From Streptomyces sp. SID12501 (GTDB lineage Bacteria > Actinomycetota > Actinomycetes > Streptomycetales > Streptomycetaceae), in assembly GCF_010550245.1 (NCBI RefSeq), contig NZ_JAAGLU010000008.1, forward strand, positions 124,001-188,000: a DNA stretch of 64,000 nucleotides, read 5' to 3'. Below the pieces are notes generated by a model. The model made no database searches and was not told the origin of the DNA. It saw only the letters and a list, made by a program, of their open reading frames with translations. Shown piece after piece: positions 10,358-17,960 of this stretch (the first letter of the stretch is position 1; each line of letters starts with the position of its first letter). Made by a program: the position numbers and the translations under genes.

Positions 10358-11148
10358 GCCGCCCACGCCTCGGCGGCCGTATGGACGCTACGGGTCCAGG
10401 AGTTGGGCGACTCCTCGGCGATCTCGGCCCAGACGCTTTCGTTGGCCGCCGCGAACGCGTTCAGCCCGTCCTCCGGAGCCTCTCGGAAGGCGGGGATACG
10501 AGAAGCCCATTGCTCGGCGCTCTCGGGTGAGTGACCGCCCTCGGCGATCAGCCAGACGAGCCAGTACCCGGCGTCCAGCCACGGGGCTCCTCGGGTGGCC
10601 CATGCCCAGTCGACGAGCCACACCCGTCTCTGACCGACCATGACGTTGGCGGGGTTCGGGTCGGTGTGGCAGAGGGCGTCTCCGGTGAAGTGCGCGAGGG
10701 ATGCGGCAGGCGCGTGCTCACGCAACCGGTGTCCGGCGTCCTTGAGTTCTACGCCGTCCGGCGCGCACAGGCCGGACAACCGTTCCAGAGTCGCGGCGAC
10801 GAGCGGGAGATCGTCCGAGCCGGGTGCGTAGTGGGCGTGGCGGCCGTCGAGCGCATCGAAGGCGACAAGGTCCCATCCGCCAGCCTGAAGGTGCCACCGC
10901 ACACGCGGAGAAACGCCGCTCACGTACGGGCCGACGACCGCCTCTCGCTGCTGCGTCCATACGCGGGGGTGATCTGCGGGCAACCCCTTGACATACACCT
11001 CACCCTGCTTGGTCGTCAGTCGCGCGGAGATGGCTGAGTTGAAGCCGGACGACACGGTTTCGACGCTCAGGAGCGGACCAGTGCGGGCGAGTACGGAGCC
11101 CTGCACATCGTCGGGCAGATCGGCGAAGTCGATGCGATCGGTCGGCAT
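10336..11148 (-). CDS. Aminoglycoside phosphotransferase-like kinase
   Basis: APH/choline-kinase-fold phosphotransferase of 270 residues. The catalytic loop is HTDPNPANVMV, the metal-binding segment VWLVDWAWATRG, and the N-lobe lysine lies in GEVYVKGLPADHP. Start MPTDRIDFADL at 11148 is preferred over 11208, which adds 20 atypical residues. Substrate cannot be inferred; members phosphorylate aminoglycosides, homoserine, sugars or other metabolites. It is the first gene after the SUKH gene on the same strand, separated by 99 bp. Confidence 0.85.
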   Translation of the reverse strand: MPTDRIDFADLPDDVQGSVLARTGPLLSVETVSSGFNSAISARLTTKQGEVYVKGLPADHPRVWTQQREAVVGPYVSGVSPRVRWHLQAGGWDLVAFDALDGRHAHYAPGSDDLPLVAATLERLSGLCAPDGVELKDAGHRLREHAPAASLAHFTGDALCHTDPNPANVMVGQRRVWLVDWAWATRGAPWLDAGYWLVWLIAEGGHSPESAEQWASRIPAFREAPEDGLNAFAAANESVWAEIAEESPNSWTRSVHTAAEAWAAHRVRSA

Positions 11149-11247
11149 GGGTGCACTGTTGCAGAGATGGGAGGAGGTGGTCCCGCACAGCACTACGAAA
11201 GGGTCCACCGGAAATTGTCCGGCAGGCCATTTTGTCGCCGAAACCGG

Positions 11248-11712
11248 CTAATCGCTCATCTGCGAAATGCTTCCATTAGGCGCGCCAAGTCTTTCCGGAG
11301 CAACTCCCGTGACGAGATGCTCCAGGGCAGAATCCCCCGAACTCACTCTGAGAACCCAGGCTGCAAGGAGATAGACGACACCTTCTTCGTCGATTGCCAG
11401 GAAGAACTCTCCCTGACCTATCTCCCCCAACGGAAAGAAGCTGCGGCCGAACAACTCGGAAAGCTCCGCAAATCTACCCTCTTCCCCGATGGCAAGTTCC
11501 GGGTCGAACTCGAACGGCTCTCGCGCGCACGTGATGCCGGAGCCGCTGATGTCCACTCGGATGCCTCCGAACTCCTGAAGGAATTCCTCAGCGGCCGCAT
11601 GCCAAAGAAAACCTGACATCGAGGACTTCCAAGGAGCAAGGTCAAACCGGCGGTCCGGGAGCCAGCCGGCCCGTCGAAGAACGCTCTCCACCTCGGAGGT
11701 GAATCGAGACAT
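11248..11712 (-). CDS. SUKH-family immunity protein (SUKH-3-like)
   Basis: 154-residue protein beginning MSRFTSEVESVLRRAGWLPDRRFDL, the start seen in SUKH-3 (YwqG/Smi1-Knr4 related) immunity proteins, with the Trp/Gly features WHAAAEEFLQEFGGIRVD and a later GEFFLAIDEEGVVYLL. SUKH proteins neutralise polymorphic toxins, often deaminases. The ATG at 11712 lies only 4 nt after the TGA (11719-11717) of the deaminase toxin remnant, the usual toxin-then-immunity order. With the toxin broken by an insertion sequence, the immunity gene is now an orphan and should depend on whatever promoter reads out of the element. Confidence 0.8.
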   Translation of the reverse strand: MSRFTSEVESVLRRAGWLPDRRFDLAPWKSSMSGFLWHAAAEEFLQEFGGIRVDISGSGITCAREPFEFDPELAIGEEGRFAELSELFGRSFFPLGEIGQGEFFLAIDEEGVVYLLAAWVLRVSSGDSALEHLVTGVAPERLGAPNGSISQMSD

Positions 11713-11716
11713 CCGG

Positions 11717-11847
11717 TCACCCCAACTGCAAGTCGATATCGAAGTACTCCACAAGTGCCTTGCAACTGTCGCACGGTCCAATGAGATTATTGAAGTTCTC
11801 GTTCGCTCTGGCCCGCCCCACAGTGGCCGCAGCAGTGGTCCCAGTAC
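11717..11847 (-). pseudogene. YwqJ-like deaminase toxin, 3' fragment (after IS insertion)
   Basis: The minus strand reads GTTAAATVGRARANENFNN and then LIGPCDSCKALVEYFDID to a TGA at 11719-11717. PCDSC supplies the two zinc-binding cysteines of the deaminase fold. The fragment is cut at its 5' side by the end of the IS701-like element. Removing the element and one copy of GTAC joins it in frame to the 5' fragment at 13310-13498 (DPTG|TGTTAAATVG), so the two are halves of one toxin gene. Confidence 0.8.
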
Positions 11848-13309
11848 TACAGCCGTGACTCGTGATCTCGTTTGTCGCGGGTGGCGTAGTGGCAGCGTTG
11901 TGCGCGTGCCTGGTGGGTGCGGCGCCAGTGTGACTGCTTGATCACGGTTGCCGGTGGTGGGGGTGCGGTGGCCCAGAGGAGTCGGTTGAGCAGGCGGCGG
12001 ATCTCTTCGGCCGTGTAGCGGATCAGCTTTTCAACAGCCCTGAATGTTCCCCCTTTTCGGGTGTCCGGGCCGGATCGGCCGGCGTGGGCGACTCGGCAGT
12101 GCTGTCGGGTTCTGGGAGGTCGCGGGTGCGGGTGCCGGTGATGGTCAGGAAGGCGAGGGCGGCCATGGACAGGGTGATGTGGCGGTGCCAGGCGTCCCAG
12201 GTGCGGACTTCGTAGTGGTCCAGGCCGCAGTCGGACTTCGCGGTCTCGAAGCAGTCCTCGATGCTCCAGCGCAGGCCCATCACGCGCACGATCTCGCCGA
12301 TCGGGGTGCCGGCCTTGGCGTGGACGGCGAAGTAGGCGATCCGGGTGGGGTCGGTGATCGAGCGCCGCACCAGCAGCAGGTGGAGGTGGCCGCGGCGGGG
12401 GCCGCCCTCGGCACCGCCGGGCCAGGTGACCTCGGCCAGCGCCCAGTCGTAGGAGCGCAGCCCTTTGGCGCCGGCCCCGCAGGAGCGGCGTTCGAAGAGC
12501 AGCGGGACAGTGGCTGCGAACGCATCCACGCGCAGGTTTCCGGTGCCGTGGGTGTGTACGGCCTCGTCGACCGGGACGGCCATGACATAGGGGATGCGGC
12601 GGCGTTCGAGTGCGGCACGGAGCTTGCGGTCCTGCCCGTAAGCACTGTCGGCGGCCACCCATCCGAACGGGACCTTGGCCCGGCGGCACCGTTCGACCAT
12701 GCGCCGCCCCAGTTCGGGCTTGGTGACCACGGCCTTCGCACGGGGGCGGGGAATGCGCTGGACCTGGCAGCGATCGGAGTCCTCGCACCAGGCGGCGGGC
12801 AGGTACAACTCGCGGTCGATCAACGCTCTGCCGGTGTCGGTGGCGTAGGCGCAGAACACCGCGACCTGGCAGTTCTCGATCTGGCCGGTGATCCCGGCGT
12901 ACTGCGGGGCCACCCCGGCCGACATCCGGCCCTTCTTCAAGAACGCCGTCTCATCCAGCACCAGCACCCCGTCCGGCCGGGCCAGGAACTGCACCACGAG
13001 CAACCGCAGAGCATCGCGGAGCTGATCCGCGCACCAGGTCGAGCGGGCCAGGAACCACTGCACCCGGTCCGGCGTCGCGTGCCCGACGTGCTCAGCGATC
13101 TGCCAGCCGTTTTTCCGCTCGACCGGCGCGATCAACGCCTTCACATACGACATCGCCATCCGTCGCGGCTCGACCCGCCCGAAGACCCCCGCCAAAGAGG
13201 CGAAGAAGTCATCGAACCAGCCCGCCCAGACCTGTACAGCCCGTTCCGTATCCACGAACCGGACAACGCGTCACACACCGACCGGACACGGTAACGAGTC
13301 ACGGCTGTA
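11848..13309. mobile_element. IS701-like insertion sequence
   Basis: 1462-bp element with perfect 16-bp terminal inverted repeats, TACAGCCGTGACTCGT at 11848-11863 and its complement at 13294-13309. The 4-bp target GTAC is duplicated at 11844-11847 and 13310-13313. It carries one transposase gene on the minus strand and splits a deaminase toxin gene. GTAC is palindromic, so the repeat/target border could be shifted by up to 4 bp, but the in-frame rejoining of the toxin supports this assignment. Confidence 0.88.
12023..13255 (-). CDS. IS701-family DDE transposase
   Basis: 410-residue transposase with catalytic residues D101 (VLVLDETAFLKKG), D203 (WVAADSAYGQD) and E333 (LRWSIEDCFETAKSDCGLDHYEVR). 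The frame ends at LLKS*, short of the usual C-terminus. In the -1 frame the sequence continues LIRYTAEEIRRLLNRLLWA... and HWRRTHQARAQRCHYATR, which is the expected end of this family. The switch point is AAAAGGGGG at 12057-12049, containing A_AAG_GGG in the zero frame. So the full transposase may be made by programmed -1 frameshifting, or the copy has suffered a frameshift. Confidence 0.9.
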   Translation of the reverse strand: MDTERAVQVWAGWFDDFFASLAGVFGRVEPRRMAMSYVKALIAPVERKNGWQIAEHVGHATPDRVQWFLARSTWCADQLRDALRLLVVQFLARPDGVLVLDETAFLKKGRMSAGVAPQYAGITGQIENCQVAVFCAYATDTGRALIDRELYLPAAWCEDSDRCQVQRIPRPRAKAVVTKPELGRRMVERCRRAKVPFGWVAADSAYGQDRKLRAALERRRIPYVMAVPVDEAVHTHGTGNLRVDAFAATVPLLFERRSCGAGAKGLRSYDWALAEVTWPGGAEGGPRRGHLHLLLVRRSITDPTRIAYFAVHAKAGTPIGEIVRVMGLRWSIEDCFETAKSDCGLDHYEVRTWDAWHRHITLSMAALAFLTITGTRTRDLPEPDSTAESPTPADPARTPEKGEHSGLLKS

Positions 13310-13498
13310 GTACCAGTCGGATCGAGATCGGCGTCCAGGACTTGGGTCAGACACTCCACCAGCCCACAACCTCCATGATTGTTGCCCCGATTGTCGACCG
13401 AGGTGGCATCGAGGACCGCCTGGACGTCCGGATGCACACGCCGGTTGCCCACCCCTCCATCGCTGTGAGCCAGGACGGGATCCCGTCCCCGCCGGAGA
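13310..13498 (-). pseudogene. YwqJ-like deaminase toxin, 5' fragment
   Basis: Minus-strand frame reading DVQAVLDATSVDNRGNNHGG, then CGLVECLTQVLDADLDPTG, up to the IS end. HGGC corresponds to the first zinc/catalytic motif of YwqJ-related deaminases, and PCDSC in the other fragment to the second. No convincing start codon or N-terminal trafficking domain is visible; upstream lies a terminator (13520-13563) of the lipoprotein gene. The toxin was therefore already only a C-terminal cassette, or was 5'-truncated, before the IS insertion. Confidence 0.72.
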
Positions 13499-13519
13499 CC
13501 CTCGGACCTCCGCGAACGG

Positions 13520-13563
13520 CTGAGGGGCCCTTCCGTCCGGTACCGGACGGAAGGGCCCCTCAG
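13520..13563 (-). terminator. 44-bp perfect palindromic terminator
   Basis: Perfect 22-bp arms centred on GGTACC (left arm 13520-13541, right arm 13542-13563), 33 bp beyond the stop of the lipoprotein gene. It is the obvious terminator of that gene and marks the edge of the toxin remnant. Confidence 0.85.
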
Positions 13564-13595
13564 TCGTGGGAAGGCAGGCGTGAGGCCGACGTACG

Positions 13596-15110
13596 TCAGG
13601 CCGCCGGTTTCACCGTCGCCGGCGCGGTCGTCGCCGACGCCTCGCCCTTCGCCAGGGGCCACTCCTTGTGGAGCTCTCCCAGCGGGATGCGGGTCTGGAA
13701 GATCGGCGTGCCGAAGATGGTCAGCTGGATCTGGAGGGCCCCGGAGAGGTCGAGGCCTCCGTACAGGGCCCAGGTGCCGCTCGCCGAGCCCGTGCCATTG
13801 CTCGATCCTCCCGCCGCCGCGTCCGCCTCCACGCGGAGGTACGGGGCGAGGTCGGCGCTGACGCCTACGGTGCCGTACAGGCCGATCGAGGCCTCGGCGC
13901 CCAGGGACGCCTTGACGTCGCCCGTCGCCGTGACGTTGACGTCCAGCGGCGTGCCGGTCATCTCGGACTCGCTGACCGACTGCCAGCCCTTGCTCCAGGA
14001 GAAGCTGCCGCCGACACGGAAGTCGCCCTTGAGGTCCTGCTCGACGTCGACGGTCACCTTGCCGTCGGCGTCGATCTGGAAGTAGCAGACCAGGTCGAGG
14101 TTGACGACGATCGGGACCGGGCCCGCGTAGATGACGGGGTCGGAGTGGAGCTTCGCGAAGGGGATGCGCAGGGGCTTGCCGTCGGTCGTGGTGGTACCGG
14201 CCGCGCGGCCCTTCAGGGACCACTTCGAGGCCCAGTCACCGGTCAGGCCGAGGAACGCGCCGCCGGGCGACGAGCCCGTCCCGCTGCCGGAACCGTCGTA
14301 CGAGAAGGCGACCTCGGGCGCGAGTTGCACGAAGCCCTGCACCGAGGCCGACGCCGAGGCAGGAGCGCCCTCGGCCGTGGCGATGGCGGCGCCCACGTCG
14401 ATACGCAGGCTGCCCAGCGGGAGCCTGGCGCCCTCGGGGCCGAAGGTCAGGTCACCGGTCTTCGCCCAGGAGACCTTCACGCCCTCGACGAGCGGATCGA
14501 CCTCGATGGCCGACGGGTCGACCGGAACATCGCCCTCGGCCTTGCTCTCACCGAGTACGGAGCTGAGTTCGGCGGACTTGGTGACCACCTCCGTACCGCC
14601 GTCCGCGGCGTCACCGACGACCTCGGTCACCTCGGCCAGCAGACCGTCGGGGGCACCGGGCGCGGGGGCGCTGGCGATGACGTCACCGACGGCAACAGGC
14701 GCTGCGGGGGCGGCAGTTGTCTCCGTCGCGGAGGGCGAGGCGGAGGAGGGAGCGGAGGACGCGGGGGAGGCGGACGGGGTCTTCGTGCCGTCGGCGGGCG
14801 CGGTCACCGACTTCGCGGTGATGACCGCCCGGCCGCTCTTCTTGTCGTACGAGGCGACCTTGAGCGACGACTTCCGCGCTCCGGCACCATCCTCGGCCGC
14901 GTTCTGCGTTGCCACGGCTGTGGGGGCCGCGTTGCCCAACGGGGCTTGTACGACGGCGAGTTGATCCGGCGTGTTGGCGGCAGCGGGTATCTCGGCCGCA
15001 GCCGCACCCGCGCTGTCCGCCTCGGTCGACGAGCTTGCGGAGCAGCCTGTGGTGAGCAGGGCCGCGACGGTGACCGATGCCAGCAGGGCATGTCTGGTGA
15101 GCTTGTGCAC
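13596..15110 (-). CDS. Large putative lipoprotein, function unknown
   Basis: 504-residue exported protein starting at GTG 15110 (VHKLTRHALLASVTVAALLTTGC), a lipoprotein signal with lipobox LTTGC. A Ser/Ala/Pro/Thr-rich stretch (about residues 100-150) acts as a wall-spanning linker. The remaining two thirds are Gly/Asp-rich beta-type sequence with alternating hydrophobics, for example FVQLAPEVAFSYDG, LDLVCYFQIDADGKVTVDVE, LQIQLTIFGTPIF. No enzymatic motif is recognised. It probably sits on the outer face of the membrane. Terminated by the palindrome at 13520-13563. Confidence 0.8.
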   Translation of the reverse strand: MHKLTRHALLASVTVAALLTTGCSASSSTEADSAGAAAAEIPAAANTPDQLAVVQAPLGNAAPTAVATQNAAEDGAGARKSSLKVASYDKKSGRAVITAKSVTAPADGTKTPSASPASSAPSSASPSATETTAAPAAPVAVGDVIASAPAPGAPDGLLAEVTEVVGDAADGGTEVVTKSAELSSVLGESKAEGDVPVDPSAIEVDPLVEGVKVSWAKTGDLTFGPEGARLPLGSLRIDVGAAIATAEGAPASASASVQGFVQLAPEVAFSYDGSGSGTGSSPGGAFLGLTGDWASKWSLKGRAAGTTTTDGKPLRIPFAKLHSDPVIYAGPVPIVVNLDLVCYFQIDADGKVTVDVEQDLKGDFRVGGSFSWSKGWQSVSESEMTGTPLDVNVTATGDVKASLGAEASIGLYGTVGVSADLAPYLRVEADAAAGGSSNGTGSASGTWALYGGLDLSGALQIQLTIFGTPIFQTRIPLGELHKEWPLAKGEASATTAPATVKPAA

Positions 15111-15320
15111 GCGTGGGGGTCCTCGGAATCGAGTTGATCGAATGACGGGACGGGGCACGGGGGTTGAGCCAGGGGTTGAGCTCGAACGATTACCCCTCAG
15201 TAGCCACGCATGAGCATGCCAGCCCCACGCACCCCGATGGCACGCTTCCTTTACTTTCTTTACATCATGATCTTGTGATGTGGATCACTACCTGGTTTAC
15301 GGCCCGGTTTGGGACCCGGC
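15111..15320. other. Upstream region of the lipoprotein gene
   Basis: 210 bp without a gene. It contains a locally AT-rich patch with inverted repeat ACATCA...TGATGT near 15263-15282, a plausible promoter/operator for the leftward lipoprotein gene. No RNA gene is recognised. Confidence 0.4.
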
Positions 15321-15707
15321 TCACTGTTCGTCGTCCAGCCGGTACTGCTCCGACTGCACGAGGTACATCCGCCGGAAAAGCCCCGGTCCGTCACCGTCGG
15401 GCCTCAACAGGTCCTCGAACGTGCCGTGTTCGGCGACCCGGCCCCGTTCCAGGACGTAGATCTCGTCCGCGTGCCGGACGCTGTGCAGGCGATGCGTGAT
15501 CAGGATGATCGTCTGGCCCGCCGCTGCCAGGCTGCGGATCTGGTCGAAGACGCGCTGCTCGGTCTCCGCGTCCAGCGCGCTGGTCGGTTCGTCGACGACG
15601 AGGATACGGGCGTCGCGGTGCCGGGCGCGGGCGATGCCGAGGCGCTGCCACTGGCCGCCGGAGATCTGGTGCCCTCCCTTGTAGCCGCGGGCTAGGAGAG
15701 TGTCCCA
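15321..15707 (-). pseudogene. ABC exporter ATPase, C-terminal fragment
   Basis: Minus-strand frame from about 15707 to the TGA at 15323-15321, reading WDTLLARGYKGGHQISGGQW, then RLGIARARHRDARILVVDEPTSALD and LITHRLHSVRHADEIYVLERGRVAEHGTF. It holds the ABC signature (ISGGQ), Walker B (ILVVDEP), D-loop and H-loop His. The Walker A half and any membrane domain are missing. The truncation coincides with the right end of the IS607-type element, and the lost 5' half is not found on the other side of the element, so a deletion accompanied or followed insertion. Confidence 0.82.
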
Positions 15708-15830
15708 CCGTTGCTTTGATCATCAAGTGCTCTCAGCAATCCCGGCGTTTCTGCCGGAATGGTCCGTAACGGTTTCACCAGAGCGCGAGTTGCGTCCTGG
15801 TGGCCTGTTGACGGTCTCCCGTTTCCTTCC
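15708..15830 (-). ncRNA. Putative TnpB guide RNA (omega/reRNA) region
   Basis: TnpB guide RNAs are transcribed from the 3' end of tnpB through the right end of the element, with the adjoining host DNA acting as guide. Here the 67 bp after the tnpB stop hold a hairpin with arms CCGGC (15742-15746 and its complement 15753-15757). The guide would lie just below 15708, inside the ABC fragment. Boundaries are inferred, not seen. Confidence 0.4.
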
Positions 15831-17235
15831 CGGCCCGGGGGCTGGGGATTGTGCCACCTGCCCGCCCCGCCTGGGCCTTGCGGCTCGGGCGGGTGGTGCG
15901 GGTCTTGCGGTCGGCTCCACGGGGCTTCGACTCCGCCTCGACGGCGTTGTCCAGGTCTCCGGCCACTCCGGTACCTGTCGTGCGGGCCGCGAGGGCGACC
16001 AGGTTGTGTCCGGCGTTCGCGTCCCGGTCCAGGACGAGTCCACAGTTGTCGCACTCGAAGACGCGCGTACTGAGGGGCAGTTTGGCTTTCACCACACCGC
16101 AGCGGGAGCAGGTCTTCGAGGAAGGGAAGAAGCGGTCGGCGACGATGAGGCGTGTGCCGTGCCGACGGGTCTTGTAGGTGAGCTGGCGTCGGATCTCGCC
16201 GAACGCGGCATCCGCAATGCGGCGGGACAGGCGCCGGTTGCGGCCCATTCCGGCGACGTTGAGGTCTTCGACGACGATCGTGCCGTACTCGCGGGCGAGA
16301 CGGGTCGTCATCTTGTGGAGGGTGTCCTCGCGGAGGTTCGCGACCCGGTGATGGACCTTGTTCCGCACCCGGTTCGCCTTCTCCCAGCGCTTCGACGCCT
16401 GCTGCCCAGTGCGCCGGTCCGGCCCCTGTCTGCGCGAGACGACACGGCTGGCGCAGCGCAGCTGTTTGTGTGCGCGGTCGAGGTGGCGTGGGTTGGGTTC
16501 CTCGCCACGGACACCGTCGCTGTCCGCGAGGACCGCGAGGGTCTTGATGCCGAGGTCGATGCCGACCGCCGTGTCCGGGCGGGCTACTTTCACCAGTTGG
16601 TGCTTCTGTTCGACCTGGAGGGACACGAACCAGCGGCCCCGGTCGAGGCATGCGGTTGCGGACAGGATCCGCAGGTGCCCCGCGTCGATGAGGGCTCGCA
16701 GGTCGGTCCGGTTCTCGTGGAGGCGGAGGCGGCCGATCCTGGGCAGGGTGATGTGCCTGCCGTCATGCTCGATACGGATCGTGCCGGTGGTGAACCGGCA
16801 CGTCAGGCGCGCTTTCCGTTTCGCCTTGAAGCGGGGGATGCCCATCCTTGGGCCCTTGCGCTTACCGCTCTTCGACTTCGCGTAGTTGTCGAACGCCGCT
16901 GCCGCGCCTGCCAGGCCGGTGTTGTAGGCCTCCTTGGAGTTCTCCTCCCACCAGCCGGCGAAACGCGCGTTGGTGCGCTTGTCCTCGTTGAACGCCTTCC
17001 GCAGTGAGGGCAGCGACCACGACCGCCACGGCGTCAGCTCGTCTTCGGGGATGCCGTACGACTGCTCTGCCTTGCGCTGCCACCACACGGCGGTGACGTA
17101 GGCGACCGCCCAGTTGTACGCCGCCCGCGCGGCACCTGCGTGCGAGTGCAGGCGGCGGGTGGTCGTGGCGTTCGGGTCCAGTGCGAGCTTGTGCGCAAGG
17201 ACGGTGAAACCCGGCAGCGGCTTGAACTTCTTCAT
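15775..17235 (-). CDS. tnpB: TnpB, RNA-guided nuclease of the IS607/IS605 group
   Basis: 486-residue TnpB. The split RuvC catalytic acids are all present: D227 (VGIDLGIK), E323 (TIVVEDLNV) and D405 (VLDRDANAGHN). The zinc ribbon C376-C379...C395-C398 lies between motifs II and III. An Arg/Lys-rich N-terminal half matches the helix-turn-helix/RNA-binding part. The start ATG 17235 overlaps the tnpA stop as ATGA, so translation is coupled; the longer frame to 17319 is discarded. Family members cut DNA under guide-RNA control and help the element persist. Nothing in the sequence suggests inactivation. Confidence 0.93.
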   Translation of the reverse strand: MKKFKPLPGFTVLAHKLALDPNATTTRRLHSHAGAARAAYNWAVAYVTAVWWQRKAEQSYGIPEDELTPWRSWSLPSLRKAFNEDKRTNARFAGWWEENSKEAYNTGLAGAAAAFDNYAKSKSGKRKGPRMGIPRFKAKRKARLTCRFTTGTIRIEHDGRHITLPRIGRLRLHENRTDLRALIDAGHLRILSATACLDRGRWFVSLQVEQKHQLVKVARPDTAVGIDLGIKTLAVLADSDGVRGEEPNPRHLDRAHKQLRCASRVVSRRQGPDRRTGQQASKRWEKANRVRNKVHHRVANLREDTLHKMTTRLAREYGTIVVEDLNVAGMGRNRRLSRRIADAAFGEIRRQLTYKTRRHGTRLIVADRFFPSSKTCSRCGVVKAKLPLSTRVFECDNCGLVLDRDANAGHNLVALAARTTGTGVAGDLDNAVEAESKPRGADRKTRTTRPSRKAQAGRAGGTIPSPRAGKETGDRQQATRTQLALW

Positions 17236-17810
17236 CCGGCAGCCTCCGGGCCGGTCGCGGCGGCGACGGCCCGGGCGGCGCGATTCTGCGCCGAGCGGCG
17301 GCCGTACAGACGGGCGCACATCGAGGTCAGGACCTCGGTGATGTCCCGTACGAGGTCGTCGGCGGTCTCTGTCGGGTCGAGGACGACCAGGCGCCGTCCC
17401 GTGGCAGAGAGAGCGGCTTCCAGGTGCTCGACGCCGAACCGGGCGAGGCGGTCCCGGTGCTCGACCACGATCGTTCCCACACCCGGATCGGCGAGCATCC
17501 GGTGCAGCTTGCGGCGGCGCCCGGCCGCCCCCGAGCCGATCTCCGTCACCACATCAGCGACCGCAAGCCCCTGGGCCGTTGCCCCCTGCACGGTACGGGC
17601 GACCTGCCGTTCCAGGTCCGCTTTCTGGTCACCGGACGAGACACGGCAGTAGGCCACGACCCGCCCAGCGGCCTGAGGGGCGGGCTCGGTCACCAGCCAT
17701 GTACCGGACGGCGTCTGGACGACCGGGACCGGCATACGGCCCTCTCTCGCCCATGTCCACGCAGTCTGGTAGTGCACGCCGTTGCGTACTGCCCACTCGG
17801 AAAGCTTCAC
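17232..17810 (-). CDS. tnpA: IS607-family serine recombinase (TnpA)
   Basis: 192-residue recombinase with an N-terminal MerR-like helix-turn-helix (KLSEWAVRNGVHYQTAWTWAREGRMPV) followed by the resolvase domain. The catalytic serine is in VVAYCRVSSGDQKADLERQ, and the conserved VVEHRDRLARFGVEHLE is present. The MerR-HTH-first order is characteristic of IS607 transposases, unlike classical resolvases. Overlaps tnpB by 4 nt. Confidence 0.93.
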   Translation of the reverse strand: MKLSEWAVRNGVHYQTAWTWAREGRMPVPVVQTPSGTWLVTEPAPQAAGRVVAYCRVSSGDQKADLERQVARTVQGATAQGLAVADVVTEIGSGAAGRRRKLHRMLADPGVGTIVVEHRDRLARFGVEHLEAALSATGRRLVVLDPTETADDLVRDITEVLTSMCARLYGRRSAQNRAARAVAAATGPEAAG

Positions 17811-17960
17811 GACATCAGGCTATTCACTGAGAATACTGGATATCCACTGAAAAAAATGGGAACTGTTGTCCACCCCTTAGCAGGCCGGTCGAGCCGCGCA
17901 TGTCCTGCCCAGTTCTTCCCGCGCGCGGAATTCCTCACCCGGTCCGGGGACCGCCAGGGG

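Larger units (their letters stand above)
15708..17880. mobile_element. IS607-type element (serine recombinase + TnpB), ends approximate
   Basis: Two genes on the minus strand, tnpA (serine recombinase) and tnpB, overlapping by ATGA. IS607 elements have no terminal inverted repeats and make no target duplication, so both ends are estimates: the right end where the ABC reading frame is interrupted (around GG at 15702-15710) and the left end in the AT-rich segment 17811-17880. That left segment contains TATTC-ACTGA-GAATA and GGATATCC, candidate recombinase-binding repeats. Confidence 0.72.

Noticed and set aside
12044..13294. Plus-strand frame opposite the IS701-like transposase
   Set aside because: Low-complexity Gly/Ala/His/Arg composition expected of an antisense high-GC frame; the transposase has clear DDE motifs.
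13141..14223. Continuous minus-strand frame over transposase, toxin fragment and lipoprotein
   Set aside because: It is a chance join of frames: only 13310-13498 of it resembles a protein family, and the rest is off-frame lipoprotein or transposase DNA.
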